From Aureimonas flava (GTDB taxonomy: Bacteria > Pseudomonadota > Alphaproteobacteria > Rhizobiales > Rhizobiaceae), in NCBI RefSeq assembly GCF_003583935.1, contig NZ_QYRN01000002.1, positions 1 through 64,000 on the forward strand: a stretch of DNA of 64,000 nt, given 5' to 3'. The notes under the pieces are model-generated. The model saw only the letters and a program-made list of their open reading frames with translations, did not search any database and was not told where the DNA came from. The position numbers were made by a program, and so were the translations under genes. Below, in pieces: positions 63,518-64,000 of this stretch (the stretch's first letter is position 1; every line of letters starts with the position of its first letter).

Positions 63518-64000
63518 TTATTTCTTCCGGCCGAGGCCGGGAAGTCCGGGAAAGCCGCCGCCGGGAAGTCCCGGCAGGCCGCCGCTCCCGAGGCCGGGCG
63601 GCAGGCCGCCGGGCAGGCTGCCGAGCCCGCCCTTCTGCATGGCCTTGGCCATCTCCTCGAGCTGCTTGGGGTCCATCTTCGACAGGTCCGGCATGCCGCC
63701 GCCCAGCCCAGGCGGCAGGCCCATCTTGGAGCCGAGGCCGCCCATCAGCTTGCCCATGATGCCGGCGCCCTTGCCGCCCTTGCCGCCCATCGCCTTCATC
63801 ATGTCGGCCATCTGGCGGTGCATCTTGAGAAGCTTGTTGATGTCGGCCGAGTCCGTGCCCGAGCCCGCCGCGATCCGCTTCTTGCGCGAATGCTTCAGCG
63901 CGTCCGGGTTGGCGCGCTCCCACTTGGTCATGGAGGAGATGATGGCGAGCTGACGCTTCAAGAGCTTGTCGTCGAGACCGGCCGCCGAAACCTGATCCTT
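63518..64000 (-). CDS. ffh: Signal recognition particle protein Ffh, C-terminal part
   Basis: The window ends inside this gene; 160 C-terminal codons are present. They encode most of the RNA- and signal-sequence-binding M domain: SSMTKWERANPDAL, HSRKKRIAAGSGTDSADINK (the SRP RNA-binding helix-turn-helix) and KMHRQMADMMKAMGG, then a long Met/Gly/Pro-rich tail. Ffh with 4.5S RNA and FtsY targets membrane proteins. The GTPase domain lies beyond position 64000. Confidence 0.95.
   Translation of the reverse strand, partial: KDQVSAAGLDDKLLKRQLAIISSMTKWERANPDALKHSRKKRIAAGSGTDSADINKLLKMHRQMADMMKAMGGKGGKGAGIMGKLMGGLGSKMGLPPGLGGGMPDLSKMDPKQLEEMAKAMQKGGLGSLPGGLPPGLGSGGLPGLPGGGFPGLPGLGRKK

Overview
This is a 64-kb, very GC-rich stretch of chromosome from an alphaproteobacterium. 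Gene content and order point to Hyphomicrobiales (Rhizobiales), and an Aurantimonadaceae-like member is plausible: rhizobial-type flagellin, ftsK followed by lolA and a nearby exonuclease III gene, def-fmt-truA next to dapE, an MdoH glucan synthase, and candidate sites resembling RirA-type IRO, CtrA, Zur and PHO boxes. The order is my inference and the family a guess; no rRNA, tRNA or phylogenetic marker was compared. I saw no phage genes, insertion sequence, CRISPR array, rRNA or tRNA.

Layout. 0-5 kb: a sugar-binding protein and AraC-type regulator, then a TonB-dependent siderophore receptor with a TGA-N9-TCA palindrome upstream. 4.8-11 kb: xthA, an alpha/beta hydrolase of haloacetate-dehalogenase type, a small lipoprotein, lolA and ftsK with a CtrA-like box. 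11-14.5 kb: a small acetyltransferase, then the alanine catabolic unit alr-dadA with a divergent Lrp-type regulator. 14.6-22 kb: a trehalose-synthase-like GH13 enzyme, a GAF sensor kinase and a minus-strand run mdoH-allE-aldo/keto reductase. 22-25.3 kb: a zinc-uptake unit with a 40-residue leader membrane protein, znuC, znuB, znuA and zur, behind a Zur-like box. 25.4-31.5 kb: a phytase-like esterase, an isolated flagellin, a phospholipase D family protein and a fumarylacetoacetase-family enzyme.

31.6-41 kb is a signalling block. A plus-strand hybrid kinase with two receivers faces a minus-strand unit coding for a receiver-DUF3369-kinase protein, an OmpR-type regulator, a HAMP sensor kinase and a peptide-binding protein. 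The last gene carries an apparent one-base frameshift. No transporter permease or ATPase accompanies the binding protein, so it may work as a co-receptor. This unit is the best candidate in the window for an uncharacterised system.

41-64 kb is mostly housekeeping: MscS-like channel, argB, pyrimidine nucleotidase, LOG-family protein, dapD, lytic transglycosylase, dapE, truA, fmt, def, rmuC, a secreted serine protease, phoX behind a PHO-box-like sequence, galE, rimM, rpsP and the 3' part of ffh. A 15/16 match to the parS consensus lies just downstream of rpsP. It suggests that this end of the window lies near the chromosome origin.
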